Counted from the stretch's first letter, positions 17,460-26,587 are shown. The stretch is 64,000 bases of DNA from CAYFQB01 sp964345225 (GCA_964345225.1 CAYFQB010000021.1:42593-106592); one strand, 5' to 3'. Translations and numbers: made by a program. The notes: generated by a model not told the origin, from the sequence alone.

Positions 17460-17483
17460 TTATAAAAGTAGAGGGAATAGAAT

Positions 17484-18362
17484 ATGAGCAGGATTGAGCG
17501 TGCATTAGAGAAAGCAGTCAAGATGAGAGGGTCCGAAAAAGAGGTACTCTCTCAGGAAACAAGCACATCTGAAAACCGGGTTTCTCTGCCCAAATTTGAA
17601 GTTGGAGATCCTGTTGTAGACAAATCCAGGTTAGACAGACATATAGTCTGCATAACAGAGCCGCGTTCTCCTTCTGCAGAACAATACAGAAAACTCCGGG
17701 CAAGGATTATCAGTGCCACTGAAAAAGAATTCCTTAATACCATTATGATTGCAAGTTCGGATATAGGTGAGGGCAAATCTATAACAGCACTCAACCTCAG
17801 CGTAGCCCTATCAAATGAGATTGATTATACAGTACTACTTGTGGATGCTGACTTAAGGAACCCTTCGATACATATATACTTGGGTCTTGATCCTCAATAT
17901 GGCCTTTCAGATTATCTTGAAGGCAAGGTAGAACTATCGGATATCCTCATTAAAACAGGCATCGGTAAACTAGTTATTTTGCCAGGGGGAAATGTTCCGG
18001 AAAATCCAGCTGAACTTCTATCGTCAGATAAAATGAGCAGTCTTGTGAAGGAGTTAAAGTTCAGACATAAAGATAGATACATAATCTTTGATTCATCACC
18101 CATTATTACAACAGCAGACACTTTTTCGCTTGGAAAGTATATGGACGGCATAGTACTGGTAATTCAGGAAGGCCGTTCAACTCAGAAGGCATCAATTAAG
18201 GCAATTTCATTAATGAAGGGGTGGAATATCCTTGGTGTAGTCTTTAATGATGTCCCGGACTATCTTATGCAGGGTCTCTATCCGTACGAATACATTTATG
18301 GGGATGCACAAGCCAGAAAGAAAATTCATTTCCCGTATATAGGTAAAAGAAAATTTGATTAG
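17484..18362 (+). CDS. Tyrosine autokinase (BY-kinase, XrtA-associated type)
   Basis: This 292-residue cytoplasmic BY-kinase has the P-loop SDIGEGKSITALNLSVAL (about residues 90-107), Walker A' VLLVDADLRNPS and Walker B VLVIQEG region. A short C-terminal Tyr cluster (YPYEYIYG, about 270-278) serves as the autophosphorylation site. The phosphorylation cycle of such kinases gates the Wzz-type partner immediately upstream. N-terminal residues 1-50 include an amphipathic RIERALEKAVKM helix typical of the family. Its end overlaps the next gene by 8 bp. Confidence 0.93.
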   Translation: MSRIERALEKAVKMRGSEKEVLSQETSTSENRVSLPKFEVGDPVVDKSRLDRHIVCITEPRSPSAEQYRKLRARIISATEKEFLNTIMIASSDIGEGKSITALNLSVALSNEIDYTVLLVDADLRNPSIHIYLGLDPQYGLSDYLEGKVELSDILIKTGIGKLVILPGGNVPENPAELLSSDKMSSLVKELKFRHKDRYIIFDSSPIITTADTFSLGKYMDGIVLVIQEGRSTQKASIKAISLMKGWNILGVVFNDVPDYLMQGLYPYEYIYGDAQARKKIHFPYIGKRKFD

Positions 18363-19599
18363 ATCTATTAGAATATTAAAAGATTATCTAATCCTGGCAG
18401 CCTTCTTTTTAAGCCTGTTATATTGCGGTATGACAGAGAGTGGACAGTTCTCATTAAGGCCTTCATTAATTATAAGTGAAGAATATGACGACAATATCTT
18501 TCTTACTAAAGATGCTGAAGAAGACGATTATATAACAAGAGTCAGTCCTTCAATTATTATGAGCTATAAGACGCCATTAATAGACTTTCAACTGGACTAT
18601 ACACTGTACTGGTGGTACTACTCTGAGCTGGGTGAGGATGAGAATTCACATGATCTCAACCTGGTATCCACAGTCGATATAATCAAGAATTTTCTTGCTG
18701 TTGATATTTCTGATACATACTTAAGTGAAGTTCTTGATCCGAGAAGGCCATCTACAGAAGTCAACTTTGATATTAACAGGACAGATACAAATAATTTTCA
18801 AATATCTCCTTACACTGTGTATAAAATTACCAACACAACTGAATTAAAACTTGGATACAGGTATACAAATATCTGGTACAGGGAAAGGATCGGGACAGAT
18901 AGAGATATGCATACAGGGTATGCATCTATAGAGAAAATATTAAGTCCTCGTGTAAATATGTCAGTTGGTGCTGAATATACAGCAGACAGGCCTGAGGAAA
19001 CACAGTCTGATAATGACCGTACTACTGCATTTTTTGGGGTAACCCGCAAGATCAGTCCAAGGACAGAATTTGAAGGTAAAGTAGGTTACAATATTATTAA
19101 TTTCTCTAATATGGATGACAGTGACAGTATTTACTATGATGCAGTTCTGACATACCGTTTTTACGAATCAGCCCAGATTGAATTAAAAGGCAGAAATGCG
19201 GTTACTAACTCGCCCCTGTATGGAATTCTTGAAAGACGGTCAGAAGAGGTCAGTATAAGATTTGGCGATGTCTTAAGAATAACAGGCGGTGTTTTTCACC
19301 GTGAGGAAGAATATTTAGAGACAGAGCGTGAAGACCGTGTATTCGGGGGAACCGCTGTTGTTGAATATAAATTTAATCCCAGATTGACAGTCGCTGTTTC
19401 AGGAATTTATGAAAAACACAGGTTTAAACCTGAAGACCAGGACAGGGAAATCTATGCCGCATCCGCTAATATAGCGTATCTGCTTATGGAGAAGGTATCA
19501 TTTATTTTAAGTTATAACTATACTGAAGAGAATGCTGATGTAAGTGCTAATGAGTACAGGAATAATGTTACAGCAGTTGAGTTAAGAATAACGATGTAA
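18355..19599 (+). CDS. Outer-membrane beta-barrel protein, XrtA-locus type
   Basis: This 414-residue exported protein starts at TTG 18355 inside the end of the kinase gene. After a signal-like N-terminus it begins FSLRPSLIISEEYDDNIFLT, the typical opening of the PEP-CTERM-associated outer-membrane family (TIGR03016-like). It then shows alternating aromatic/polar strands (LDYTLYWWYYSELGED, ELKLGYRYTNIWYRER) and a C-terminal strand ending RITM. It may be a secretion porin or assembly factor for the polymer; the family's role is not established. The next gene is separated by a terminal-inverted-repeat element. Confidence 0.82.
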   Translation: MIRSIRILKDYLILAAFFLSLLYCGMTESGQFSLRPSLIISEEYDDNIFLTKDAEEDDYITRVSPSIIMSYKTPLIDFQLDYTLYWWYYSELGEDENSHDLNLVSTVDIIKNFLAVDISDTYLSEVLDPRRPSTEVNFDINRTDTNNFQISPYTVYKITNTTELKLGYRYTNIWYRERIGTDRDMHTGYASIEKILSPRVNMSVGAEYTADRPEETQSDNDRTTAFFGVTRKISPRTEFEGKVGYNIINFSNMDDSDSIYYDAVLTYRFYESAQIELKGRNAVTNSPLYGILERRSEEVSIRFGDVLRITGGVFHREEEYLETEREDRVFGGTAVVEYKFNPRLTVAVSGIYEKHRFKPEDQDREIYAASANIAYLLMEKVSFILSYNYTEENADVSANEYRNNVTAVELRITM

Positions 19600-19624
19600 A
19601 GTGCCAGAGAGAAGGCGATATCTT

Positions 19625-19785
19625 ACCACAGAGACAAAGAGGACACAGAGGACACAAAGGAAAGACTTTTAACCCGCATATTACGTAGATTCCACAGAAA
19701 AATATATTTTTATCCAATCATAAGATTATGATTGGATAAATGCATATCCCATTCTTTTTCTCTGTGTACTCGGTGCCTCTGTGGT
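19625..19785. mobile_element. MITE-like element with terminal inverted repeats
   Basis: Terminal arms 19625-19650 (ACCACAGAGACAAAGAGG...) and 19760-19785 are inverted complements at about 21 of 26 positions. Centrally, TTTATCCAATCATAA (19709-19723) faces its exact complement at 19726-19740 as a 15-bp stem. There is no coding capacity. Half-ends of the same wording occur at 15823-15850 and 22081-22110. It lies in a non-coding gap between the barrel and ATPase genes. Confidence 0.6.
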
Positions 19786-19830
19786 TATTTATTATTTATC
19801 CATATACATAATATTTGAAGAAAGATAGAC

Positions 19831-20889
19831 ATGTATAAAACTTTTTTCGACTTTAAACACAAACCATTTCAGCTGACTCCTGATCCTGAGTTTCTCTTTT
19901 TGAGCAGGGTTCACAAAATGGCTTTGATATATCTGAATTACGGCATATATGAAAATACCGGTTTTATCCTTATAACAGGAGAGATAGGCACCGGGAAAAC
20001 AACGATTCTAAGGAAGATAATTAAGGAAATCCCCAGTGACATAAAGCTTGCACGAATAAACAACACAAAGGTAAACTCGGAACAGCTCATTTCTTTGATA
20101 AATGGGGATTTTGGTATTGATACAAGAGGCAATGATAAGACACGGATGTTGAGTAAGCTTACAGATTTTCTGATAAATCAGTATTCACAGGGTGGACGAT
20201 CAATGATTATTATCGATGAAGCCCAAAACCTCTCACCTGACCTGCTCGAAGAGATAAGGCTTCTTTCTAATCTTGAGACAGACAAATCAAAACTCCTTCA
20301 GATCATACTTGTAGGGCAGCCAGAACTTAATGAAATGCTCAGAAAACCTGAACTTGAACAGCTCAGGCAGAGAATAGCCATAAATGCACATATAAGTCCT
20401 CTCAATAGAGAGGATACCGAAAACTATATTAATCACAGGCTCAAGGTTGCAGGTAATGAAAAGTGTGTGAAATTTGAACAGGGCGTCATGGACGTCATTT
20501 ATGAGTTCAGCAAAGGAGTCCCACGACTTATTAATATTATATGTGACTTTGCTCTGTTAGCAGCATTTTCAGAAAACAGGAAAATTATAGATAATGTAAT
20601 GATTAAAGAGATAAGGGATGACATCGCATATGAAGTCCCTCAAAATCACAAGTACTTTAAAAATGATGAGATTGTTTTGAAGGAGAGGGATTATAAGTCA
20701 ATCAAGAGAGGATTTAAATGTATTTACATCAGGTTGCAGAATCTCGAGTCATCAGTTTATGACGTACAGAAAAAGATGATTAAAATAAAGGAATTAAAAA
20801 GATTGATTAAGTTAAACAGATCAAAAATGAATAAGGGTGAACATAAGTTGGTTAAGAAAGAATATGAGCTTCTCCAGAAAAAGGAATAG
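19831..20889 (+). CDS. ExeA-like AAA ATPase (XrtA-associated type)
   Basis: This 352-residue AAA protein begins with the family opening FFDFKHKPFQLTPDPEFLFLS. Walker A is GEIGTGKTT (residues 49-57), Walker B MIIIDEAQNLS, sensor VGQPELNEML. A basic helical C-terminus (280-352) replaces the peptidoglycan-binding domain of ExeA. The closest described class is the PEP-CTERM/XrtA-associated ATPase (TIGR03015-like), whose exact role in polymer secretion is unproven. It is cytoplasmic or peripheral at the inner membrane, with a 65-bp gap to the next gene. Confidence 0.9.
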   Translation: MYKTFFDFKHKPFQLTPDPEFLFLSRVHKMALIYLNYGIYENTGFILITGEIGTGKTTILRKIIKEIPSDIKLARINNTKVNSEQLISLINGDFGIDTRGNDKTRMLSKLTDFLINQYSQGGRSMIIIDEAQNLSPDLLEEIRLLSNLETDKSKLLQIILVGQPELNEMLRKPELEQLRQRIAINAHISPLNREDTENYINHRLKVAGNEKCVKFEQGVMDVIYEFSKGVPRLINIICDFALLAAFSENRKIIDNVMIKEIRDDIAYEVPQNHKYFKNDEIVLKERDYKSIKRGFKCIYIRLQNLESSVYDVQKKMIKIKELKRLIKLNRSKMNKGEHKLVKKEYELLQKKE

Positions 20890-20954
20890 GTACTCAGGGA
20901 ACTATAAATCTCACCAACTAATTAATTTCAAAAAACTATCAAGAGGTTTAACAT

Positions 20955-22037
20955 TTGAGAAGAAACACAAGGAAAGTTAAAAGATCTTCATATAGACAAA
21001 AGTCCTTAAAGAGAGCTAATAACTTTAGAGGTTCATCGATTGCTGTTTCTAATAGGTTTAAAGTTGTAGCTCTTGGCGGAGGCACAGGATTACCAGTAGT
21101 TTTAAGAATCCTTAAGGACATAATCTTCCCCTCTTTATCCCGGACTCAAGTCAATCATGAAAAAAAGAGGCTAACTGCGATAGTAACTGTCACCGACGAT
21201 GGTGGAAGCTCCGGAAGATTAAGAAAAGATTTTGATATTCTTGCGCCTGGAGACATTCGCAATTGTATATTAGCTTTATCAAACAGAGGTATCATTCTTG
21301 AGGATCTCTTTAGGTACCGTTTCGAGAAGGGCGACGGTCTGTCTGGTCATAGTCTCGGTAATTTATTACTCACTGCATTAACCGATTTAAAGGGAAATTT
21401 CATTGAGGCTGTGCAGTGTTGCAGTGAGATATTGGATATAAGTGGGCAGGTGCTTCCATTGACCTCAACAAATACATTATTAGGTGCTCGATTTACTGAC
21501 GGAAGTGTTGAAATAGGTGAGTGCTCCATAGTAAGAAGGAACGGAAAAATAAAACAAGTTTTTTTAATTCCTAAGTATTCAGGTACCTTGATTTCTGCAA
21601 TAGATGCTATAGAGAAGGCAGACATGATTATTATAGGCCCTGGAAGTTTATATACCAGTATTATTCCAAATTTATTAGTTGAAGATGTTGTAAATGCAAT
21701 AAAAATTTCCTGTGCCAAAAAAATTTATATTTGTAACCAGATGACAGAACCGGGTGAAACAGATGGGTATACTGCAACTGACCATGTGAAAGCGATCTTA
21801 GAGCATACTGAATACGGGCTTTTTCAATACGTCATTTTAAATAAAGGAAAAGTTTCTTCTAATTTACTAAAGGCTTATAGAGATGAGGGCTCTTATCCTG
21901 TAAAGTATGATATCGATGAGCTAAGAAATTATGGTCTTACCTCAATAGCAACGGATTTGATTTCGGAAAAAGGAAATATAATTAGGCATGATGAAAATAA
22001 ACTTGGAGAACTCTTAATTGAGCTTTCCGATTTTTGA
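20955..22037 (+). CDS. YvcK/GlmR-family protein (CofD-like)
   Basis: This 360-residue protein is of the CofD/YvcK superfamily: VVALGGGTGLPVVLRIL (residues 38-54), TVTDDGGSSGRLRKDF, PGDIRNC and HSLGNLLLTAL. In Bacillus subtilis, YvcK/GlmR binds UDP-GlcNAc and stimulates GlmS, linking carbon state to cell-envelope precursor supply. The start TTG 20955 has AAGAGGT just upstream. The strongly basic N-terminal 35 residues (RRNTRKVKRSSYRQKSLKR) are not usual in the family. Its place in a polysaccharide operon, directly before the initiating sugar transferase, suggests control of UDP-sugar supply. Confidence 0.88.
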   Translation: MRRNTRKVKRSSYRQKSLKRANNFRGSSIAVSNRFKVVALGGGTGLPVVLRILKDIIFPSLSRTQVNHEKKRLTAIVTVTDDGGSSGRLRKDFDILAPGDIRNCILALSNRGIILEDLFRYRFEKGDGLSGHSLGNLLLTALTDLKGNFIEAVQCCSEILDISGQVLPLTSTNTLLGARFTDGSVEIGECSIVRRNGKIKQVFLIPKYSGTLISAIDAIEKADMIIIGPGSLYTSIIPNLLVEDVVNAIKISCAKKIYICNQMTEPGETDGYTATDHVKAILEHTEYGLFQYVILNKGKVSSNLLKAYRDEGSYPVKYDIDELRNYGLTSIATDLISEKGNIIRHDENKLGELLIELSDF

Positions 22038-22139
22038 TATTAAATAGCTGGCTATATGTAAACAAACTCGAAACCTGTTTTTCTTTGTGTCTCTGTTACT
22101 CTTTGGTTTTAAAACACTAAAAATTAAATAGGATGACAA

Positions 22140-23300
22140 ATGAGATTGATTAAAAATATTTTCAATTTCCGGAAAAACAGTGTACATCGTAAACATTTCT
22201 CTGTATACCTGATAGATCCCGATTATGGTATTTATAGTGAAAATTACTTCCATGAAGCGCTTACATATGAAAGAAAAAGATCTGAACGATCTCGCAAGCC
22301 ATTATTGTTGATGCTCGTAAACTTTAAAAAACTTATCGAAAATAACGGGGACATGGCTAAAGTGAGAAAGATTGCACGGATGCTGGCAACATCTGCAAGA
22401 GAGATAGATATAACAGGATGGTATACATACGGGCATGTCATCGGGATGATTCTTACTGAGATCAATAGTGTCGATAAAGACGTAATGAAAGCAAAGCTGT
22501 ACAGTAGATTTTCCCATATTATAAGTTCAGAAGAAGGAAAGATGATTGAGATATCGGTGCACATGTTCCCCGAGGGGAATGAAAAGAACGGAACGGACGA
22601 TTCAAAAGCAGATAAAAATTTATATCCCGATTTATCAAAACAGAAATCTTCTCAAAAGATCTCTTCTTTCTTGAAAAGAACAATGGATATCTTTGGCAGC
22701 ATAGCTGGTATCGTCATTTTTTCACCTTTGTTTATCATGATGCCGATTTTAATCAAACTTTCTTCAAAGGGTCCGGTACTATTCAAACAGGAAAGGTTAG
22801 GGCAATTTGGAAAGAGATTTACTTTTCTAAAATTCAGAACGATGTATATCGATAATGATCAAAATATCCATAAAGAATATGTTAAAAAACTGATTAGTGG
22901 TAAGAGTGAAAATGATTTAGATTACAAAGAAAGTCTTGAGAAGACATATAAAATAAAAGACGATCCAAGGGTAACACACATAGGCAGGTTATTGAGAAAG
23001 ACAAGTATGGATGAACTTCCTCAATTCTTCAATGTTCTCTGCGGCGAAATGTCACTTATAGGTCCGAGACCTCCTATTCTATATGAGTTTAAAGACTACG
23101 ATATATGGCATAGACGACGGGTGTTCGAAGTGAAACCAGGAATCACTGGAATCTGGCAGGTGGAAGGAAGGAGTTCAACTACTTTTGACGAGATGGTACG
23201 TCTTGACCTTCAATATGTTAGGGAGAGGTCCTTATTGATGGATATCAAGATTTTACTGAAAACACCGTGGGCTGTTGTAAAAGGCAAAGGAGCGTACTAA
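22140..23300 (+). CDS. Initiating sugar transferase with degenerate GGDEF-like N-terminal domain
   Basis: This 386-residue protein has a C-terminal bacterial sugar transferase domain (from about 178: RTMDIFGSIAG, FKQERLGQFGKRFTFLKFRTMY, TSMDELPQFFNVLCGEMSLIGPRPP). It transfers the first sugar phosphate to undecaprenyl phosphate at the inner membrane. The N-terminal 160 residues resemble a GGDEF fold (DPDYGIYSENYFHEAL, KPLLLMLVNFKKLIENNGD) but the signature is replaced by YTYGHVIGM, so no cyclase activity is expected. Only one hydrophobic segment precedes the catalytic domain. The N-terminal domain may be a regulatory input, possibly nucleotide-binding; this is inference. Confidence 0.85.
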   Translation: MRLIKNIFNFRKNSVHRKHFSVYLIDPDYGIYSENYFHEALTYERKRSERSRKPLLLMLVNFKKLIENNGDMAKVRKIARMLATSAREIDITGWYTYGHVIGMILTEINSVDKDVMKAKLYSRFSHIISSEEGKMIEISVHMFPEGNEKNGTDDSKADKNLYPDLSKQKSSQKISSFLKRTMDIFGSIAGIVIFSPLFIMMPILIKLSSKGPVLFKQERLGQFGKRFTFLKFRTMYIDNDQNIHKEYVKKLISGKSENDLDYKESLEKTYKIKDDPRVTHIGRLLRKTSMDELPQFFNVLCGEMSLIGPRPPILYEFKDYDIWHRRRVFEVKPGITGIWQVEGRSSTTFDEMVRLDLQYVRERSLLMDIKILLKTPWAVVKGKGAY

Positions 23301-23326
23301 GAAATGGTGAAAACTAATAGAGTAAA

Positions 23327-23415
23327 TGGTAAGAAGTAGGAAGTAGGCAGTAAGCACTAAAAGGCAAAGATCAAAAGAAAGTGAGGAGTAAGGAGTGAGG
23401 AGTAATGAGTAATCG
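23327..23415. repeat. Dispersed word-like repeat
   Basis: The stretch is composed of AGTAGGCAGTAAG and GTGAGGAGTAAGG words. 23334-23408 is nearly identical in inverted orientation to 7541-7615, including AGCACTAAAAGGCAAAGATC. It lies in the gap between the sugar transferase and the oxidoreductase gene. Confidence 0.7.
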
Positions 23416-23491
23416 GGTTTCATTATATAAATATAGCAAACCAGCTTAACTGTCCAAACTAAACAAATATATATTTAAATCGGGGGAAATC

Positions 23492-24493
23492 ATGATACGT
23501 ATAGGAATTATAGGTTACGGGTATTGGGGGCCCAATATTACCAGGAATTTTAACAGCATCGAAGATGCTGAAGTAAAGTCGATATGCGACATAAGTCAAT
23601 CGTCACGCTCACGAGCTAGAAAGGCCTTCCCGAATATTCCGGTGACGCGTGATTGTAAAGAAGTTATTTCTTCACCGGATATTGATGCTGTAGCAATAGT
23701 TACTCCAGTCTCAACACATTACGCATTGGCCAAGGATGTCCTTGAGCATGGCAAGCATGTTTTTATTGAAAAACCATTTACTGCAACTTTTGTACAGGCT
23801 GAGGAGCTGATAGAACTGGCAGAGAAGAATAGTCTTAAGATTATGGTCGACCATACGTTTCTCTTTACAGGAGCAGTAAAAAAAATAAAACAGATCATCG
23901 ATGAAGATATCCTTGGCAATATTTACTACTATGATTCAACCAGGGTAAATCTCGGCCTTTTTCAACATGATGTGAATGTTATATGGGATCTTGCACCACA
24001 TGATTTTTCGATTATGGATTTTATAATCGAACAAGAACCAGTTGCTATTTCTGCAAGCGGAAAATCCCATGTCAACGGGTTTGAAGATATCGCATACATT
24101 ACCGTCCATTTTTCAAACAATATGATTGCGCACTTTAATGTCAACTGGCTTTCACCAGTAAAGGTGAGGTCAACCCTTATAGGTGGTGAGAAGAAGATGC
24201 TCGTCTGGAATGATGTTGACGCTGACGAAAAGATCAAAATATACGATAAGGGGATCGAAGTCCAAAACAGAGAAGGAATTTACAATCTGCTCGTAAGTTA
24301 TCGTTCCGGTGATATGTGGGCACCAAAAGTTGACCATAAGGAAGCCCTTAGTTTAGAGGCAGAATATTTTGTTGATTGTATCGAAAATGACAAAAGACCG
24401 ATAAATGATGGTCAAGCTGGTTTGAGGGTTGTCAGAATGCTTAATGCATGCGATGAATCATTACGAAATAATGGTAGTTTGGTAAGCTTTTGA
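23492..24493 (+). CDS. Gfo/Idh/MocA sugar-nucleotide dehydrogenase (WbpB/WlbA-like)
   Basis: This 333-residue NAD-dependent oxidoreductase has a Rossmann motif (IGIIGYGYWGPNITRNF, residues 3-19), the EKP catalytic signature in VFIEKPFTATF (about 91-101) and a C-terminal beta-sheet domain. It is followed by an N-acetyltransferase and a DegT aminotransferase in the order of WbpB-WbpD-WbpE, which convert UDP-GlcNAc uronate to the 3-acetamido sugar. The predicted reaction is oxidation of C3. It overlaps the next gene by 4 bp, so translation is coupled. The ribosome-binding site GGGGGAAA precedes the ATG. Confidence 0.88.
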   Translation: MIRIGIIGYGYWGPNITRNFNSIEDAEVKSICDISQSSRSRARKAFPNIPVTRDCKEVISSPDIDAVAIVTPVSTHYALAKDVLEHGKHVFIEKPFTATFVQAEELIELAEKNSLKIMVDHTFLFTGAVKKIKQIIDEDILGNIYYYDSTRVNLGLFQHDVNVIWDLAPHDFSIMDFIIEQEPVAISASGKSHVNGFEDIAYITVHFSNNMIAHFNVNWLSPVKVRSTLIGGEKKMLVWNDVDADEKIKIYDKGIEVQNREGIYNLLVSYRSGDMWAPKVDHKEALSLEAEYFVDCIENDKRPINDGQAGLRVVRMLNACDESLRNNGSLVSF

Positions 24494-24969
24494 AATATCT
24501 GTTTGTATCAGACGATGTCAGGCTTGGCAAGGACGTAAAATTATCAAGGTTTATAAATCTCTACGGGTGTTCCATCGGTGATAATACCAAAATAGGTGCA
24601 TTCGTCGAGATACAGAAGAATGCCAGTATCGGTAAATGCTGTAAGATTCAGAGTCACACGTTCATCTGTGAAGGGGTGGTTATTGAAGATGATGTCTTTG
24701 TAGGCCATGGAGTCACCTTTATTAACGATAAGTATCCCAGATCTACTAATTCCAATGGAGGTTTGCAGACAGAAGAGGACTGGAAAGTAATACCGACATT
24801 AGTGAAACAGGGTGCATCGATTGGTTCTGGAGCAACAATCCTCTGCAATGTAACTATTGGCGAAAATTCAATTATCGGAGCAGGTAGTGTAGTTACAAAA
24901 GACGTTCCTCCAGATTCAGTCGTTGCAGGAAATCCAGCCAGATTTATAAGGAGAATAAATGATGGATAA
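24490..24969 (+). CDS. Hexapeptide-repeat sugar N-acetyltransferase (WbpD/WlbB-like)
   Basis: This 159-residue left-handed beta-helix acyltransferase shows hexapeptide repeats throughout (IGDNTKIGAFVEIQKNASIG, IGENSIIGAGSVVTKDVP) and ends VVAGNPARFIRRI. In the WbpB-WbpD-WbpE pathway it acetylates the 3-amino group of a UDP-aminosugar uronate. The start is a TTG at 24490 overlapping the dehydrogenase stop, and its end overlaps the aminotransferase start by 11 bp. Its length is normal for the WbpD class, which lacks an N-terminal PglD-like domain. Confidence 0.88.
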   Translation: MKYLFVSDDVRLGKDVKLSRFINLYGCSIGDNTKIGAFVEIQKNASIGKCCKIQSHTFICEGVVIEDDVFVGHGVTFINDKYPRSTNSNGGLQTEEDWKVIPTLVKQGASIGSGATILCNVTIGENSIIGAGSVVTKDVPPDSVVAGNPARFIRRINDG

Positions 24970-26170
24970 ATATAGATCAGTCCCTTTTATTGACCTTGTT
25001 ACACCTCATATAAAGCTGGAAGATGAGATGGTGTCTGTTTTTAGAGAAGCCCTGGGATCTGGCAGATTTATCGGTGGTCGAATGGTAGAGGAGTTTGAGA
25101 AGGATTTCGCTCCATTCTGTGACACGAAGTATTGTATTGGTGTGGGAAGCGGTACAGATGCCCTGAGATTTGCCCTGATTGCCGCAGGAATAAAACAAGG
25201 CGATATAGTGCTTACCGTTCCAAATACTTTTATTGCAACAACTGAGGCAATAACTCAGGGAGGTGCAATACCTGATTTTGTAGATGTATATGAGCAGACA
25301 TACAACATGGACCCAGAAAAACTCCGTGAGTACCTAGAAACCAAATGCTATATCAATGAGAAAACAGGTCAACCTATTAACAAATCAACCAATAAACCAA
25401 TTACTGCTGTAATTCCTGTCCACCTTTATGGCCAGACAGCTGACATGGATCCAATTCTTGGACTTGCTGAAAAATACAATTTGATAGTAATAGAAGATGC
25501 CTGCCAGGCTCATGGAGCCGAGTACTTTTCAAATATGCAGAATCGTTGGCGAAAGGCTGGATCTATAGGGAAGGCTGCTGCCTTCAGTTTCTATCCAGGG
25601 AAGAATCTTGGAGCTTTCGGAGAAGGCGGTGCTGTTACAACTGATGATGAAGAGATTGCTCAGAGAGTGAGAATGCTCCGAGACCATGGTCAGGCAAAAA
25701 AATATTATCATGATATAGAAGGTTATAATGGAAGACTTGATGCCATTCAGGCAGGTATTTTAAAAATCAAGCTTAAACATCTTACTGAATGGAATGAAAA
25801 GCGGCTTAAAAATGCCTATCGTTACAACGAACTTCTAGAGAGGGTGGATGGTGTCATTACGCCTTTCGAACCTGCATGGTCAAAGGCTGTTTACCATCTT
25901 TATATAATATGCGCCCAAAATAGAGACGAACTTCAGAGATATCTTTCAGAAAACTATATTGCTACCGGACTTCATTACCCGGTTCCGCTACATCTACAGA
26001 ACGCATATAATCACCTTGGATTTAGAGAAGGAGATTTCCCGGTATCAGAAAAAGCCGCACATGAAATCCTTTCATTACCGATGTATCCCAACCTTACCCG
26101 TGAGCAACAGGAGAGAGTAGTTGAAAAAATAGAAGAATTTGTGCATAAGGCACAAGGCGTAAGGAAATAG
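24959..26170 (+). CDS. DegT/DnrJ/EryC1 sugar aminotransferase (WbpE-like)
   Basis: This 403-residue PLP enzyme has GVGSGTDALRFAL, EDACQAHGAEY and the PLP-lysine motif AFSFYPGKNLGAFGEGGAV. It should transaminate the 3-keto sugar made by the gene at 23492. An insertion of about 20 residues (CYINEKTGQPINKSTNKPIT) lies between LREYLETK and AVIPVHLYGQ, where homologues usually have only a few residues. Its DNA is AAC/CAA/CCA-rich and resembles the intergenic word repeats. The gene is otherwise complete. Confidence 0.9.
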   Translation: MMDKYRSVPFIDLVTPHIKLEDEMVSVFREALGSGRFIGGRMVEEFEKDFAPFCDTKYCIGVGSGTDALRFALIAAGIKQGDIVLTVPNTFIATTEAITQGGAIPDFVDVYEQTYNMDPEKLREYLETKCYINEKTGQPINKSTNKPITAVIPVHLYGQTADMDPILGLAEKYNLIVIEDACQAHGAEYFSNMQNRWRKAGSIGKAAAFSFYPGKNLGAFGEGGAVTTDDEEIAQRVRMLRDHGQAKKYYHDIEGYNGRLDAIQAGILKIKLKHLTEWNEKRLKNAYRYNELLERVDGVITPFEPAWSKAVYHLYIICAQNRDELQRYLSENYIATGLHYPVPLHLQNAYNHLGFREGDFPVSEKAAHEILSLPMYPNLTREQQERVVEKIEEFVHKAQGVRK

Positions 26171-26192
26171 GTTAGAGGTTTGAGGCAAAAGA

Positions 26193-26267
26193 ATGTAGAA
26201 CTATCTTTTTCAGTTTGAAAAGCTTGATGTCTGGCAACTTGCTGTGGATTTAGCAGAAATCTGTTGA
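26193..26267 (+). pseudogene. Relic of a four-helix-bundle protein (23S rRNA IVP family)
   Basis: One frame reads FQFEKLDVWQLAVDLAEIC and then stops at TGA 26265-26267. F-x-FEKL-x-VWQ-x-A is the typical opening of four-helix-bundle proteins first found in 23S rRNA intervening sequences. The only ATG in frame (26193) is followed at once by TAG and the rest of the gene is missing. The surrounding 26171-26587 gap otherwise shows no gene and is AT-rich. Confidence 0.5.
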
Positions 26268-26587
26268 CAAACGGGATCACCTCATAAAGATAATGTTACG
26301 GCATTGTAATCTCGATGGAGTCATATATTCAAGGGCAAAGGATTTTAGACCTTGCGATCGTTCGTGCTCCTATTTTTGGAGAAAGGAATGATTGGAGAAA
26401 ATTGAATAATTGATTATTTTTATAAGTAAATAAATCTAAAAAATAACGTCTTATAAAGTAATAAGAAATTTATTGAGTGTATTCTCAACCCTGATGCTTT
26501 GTCTTTGAATAGGGTTACAATAAAAACAAGTTTTTATTTTTTATTGTTTCGTATGTCCTGCATAAGGCTGAATTAGTTAGAGGGAAA

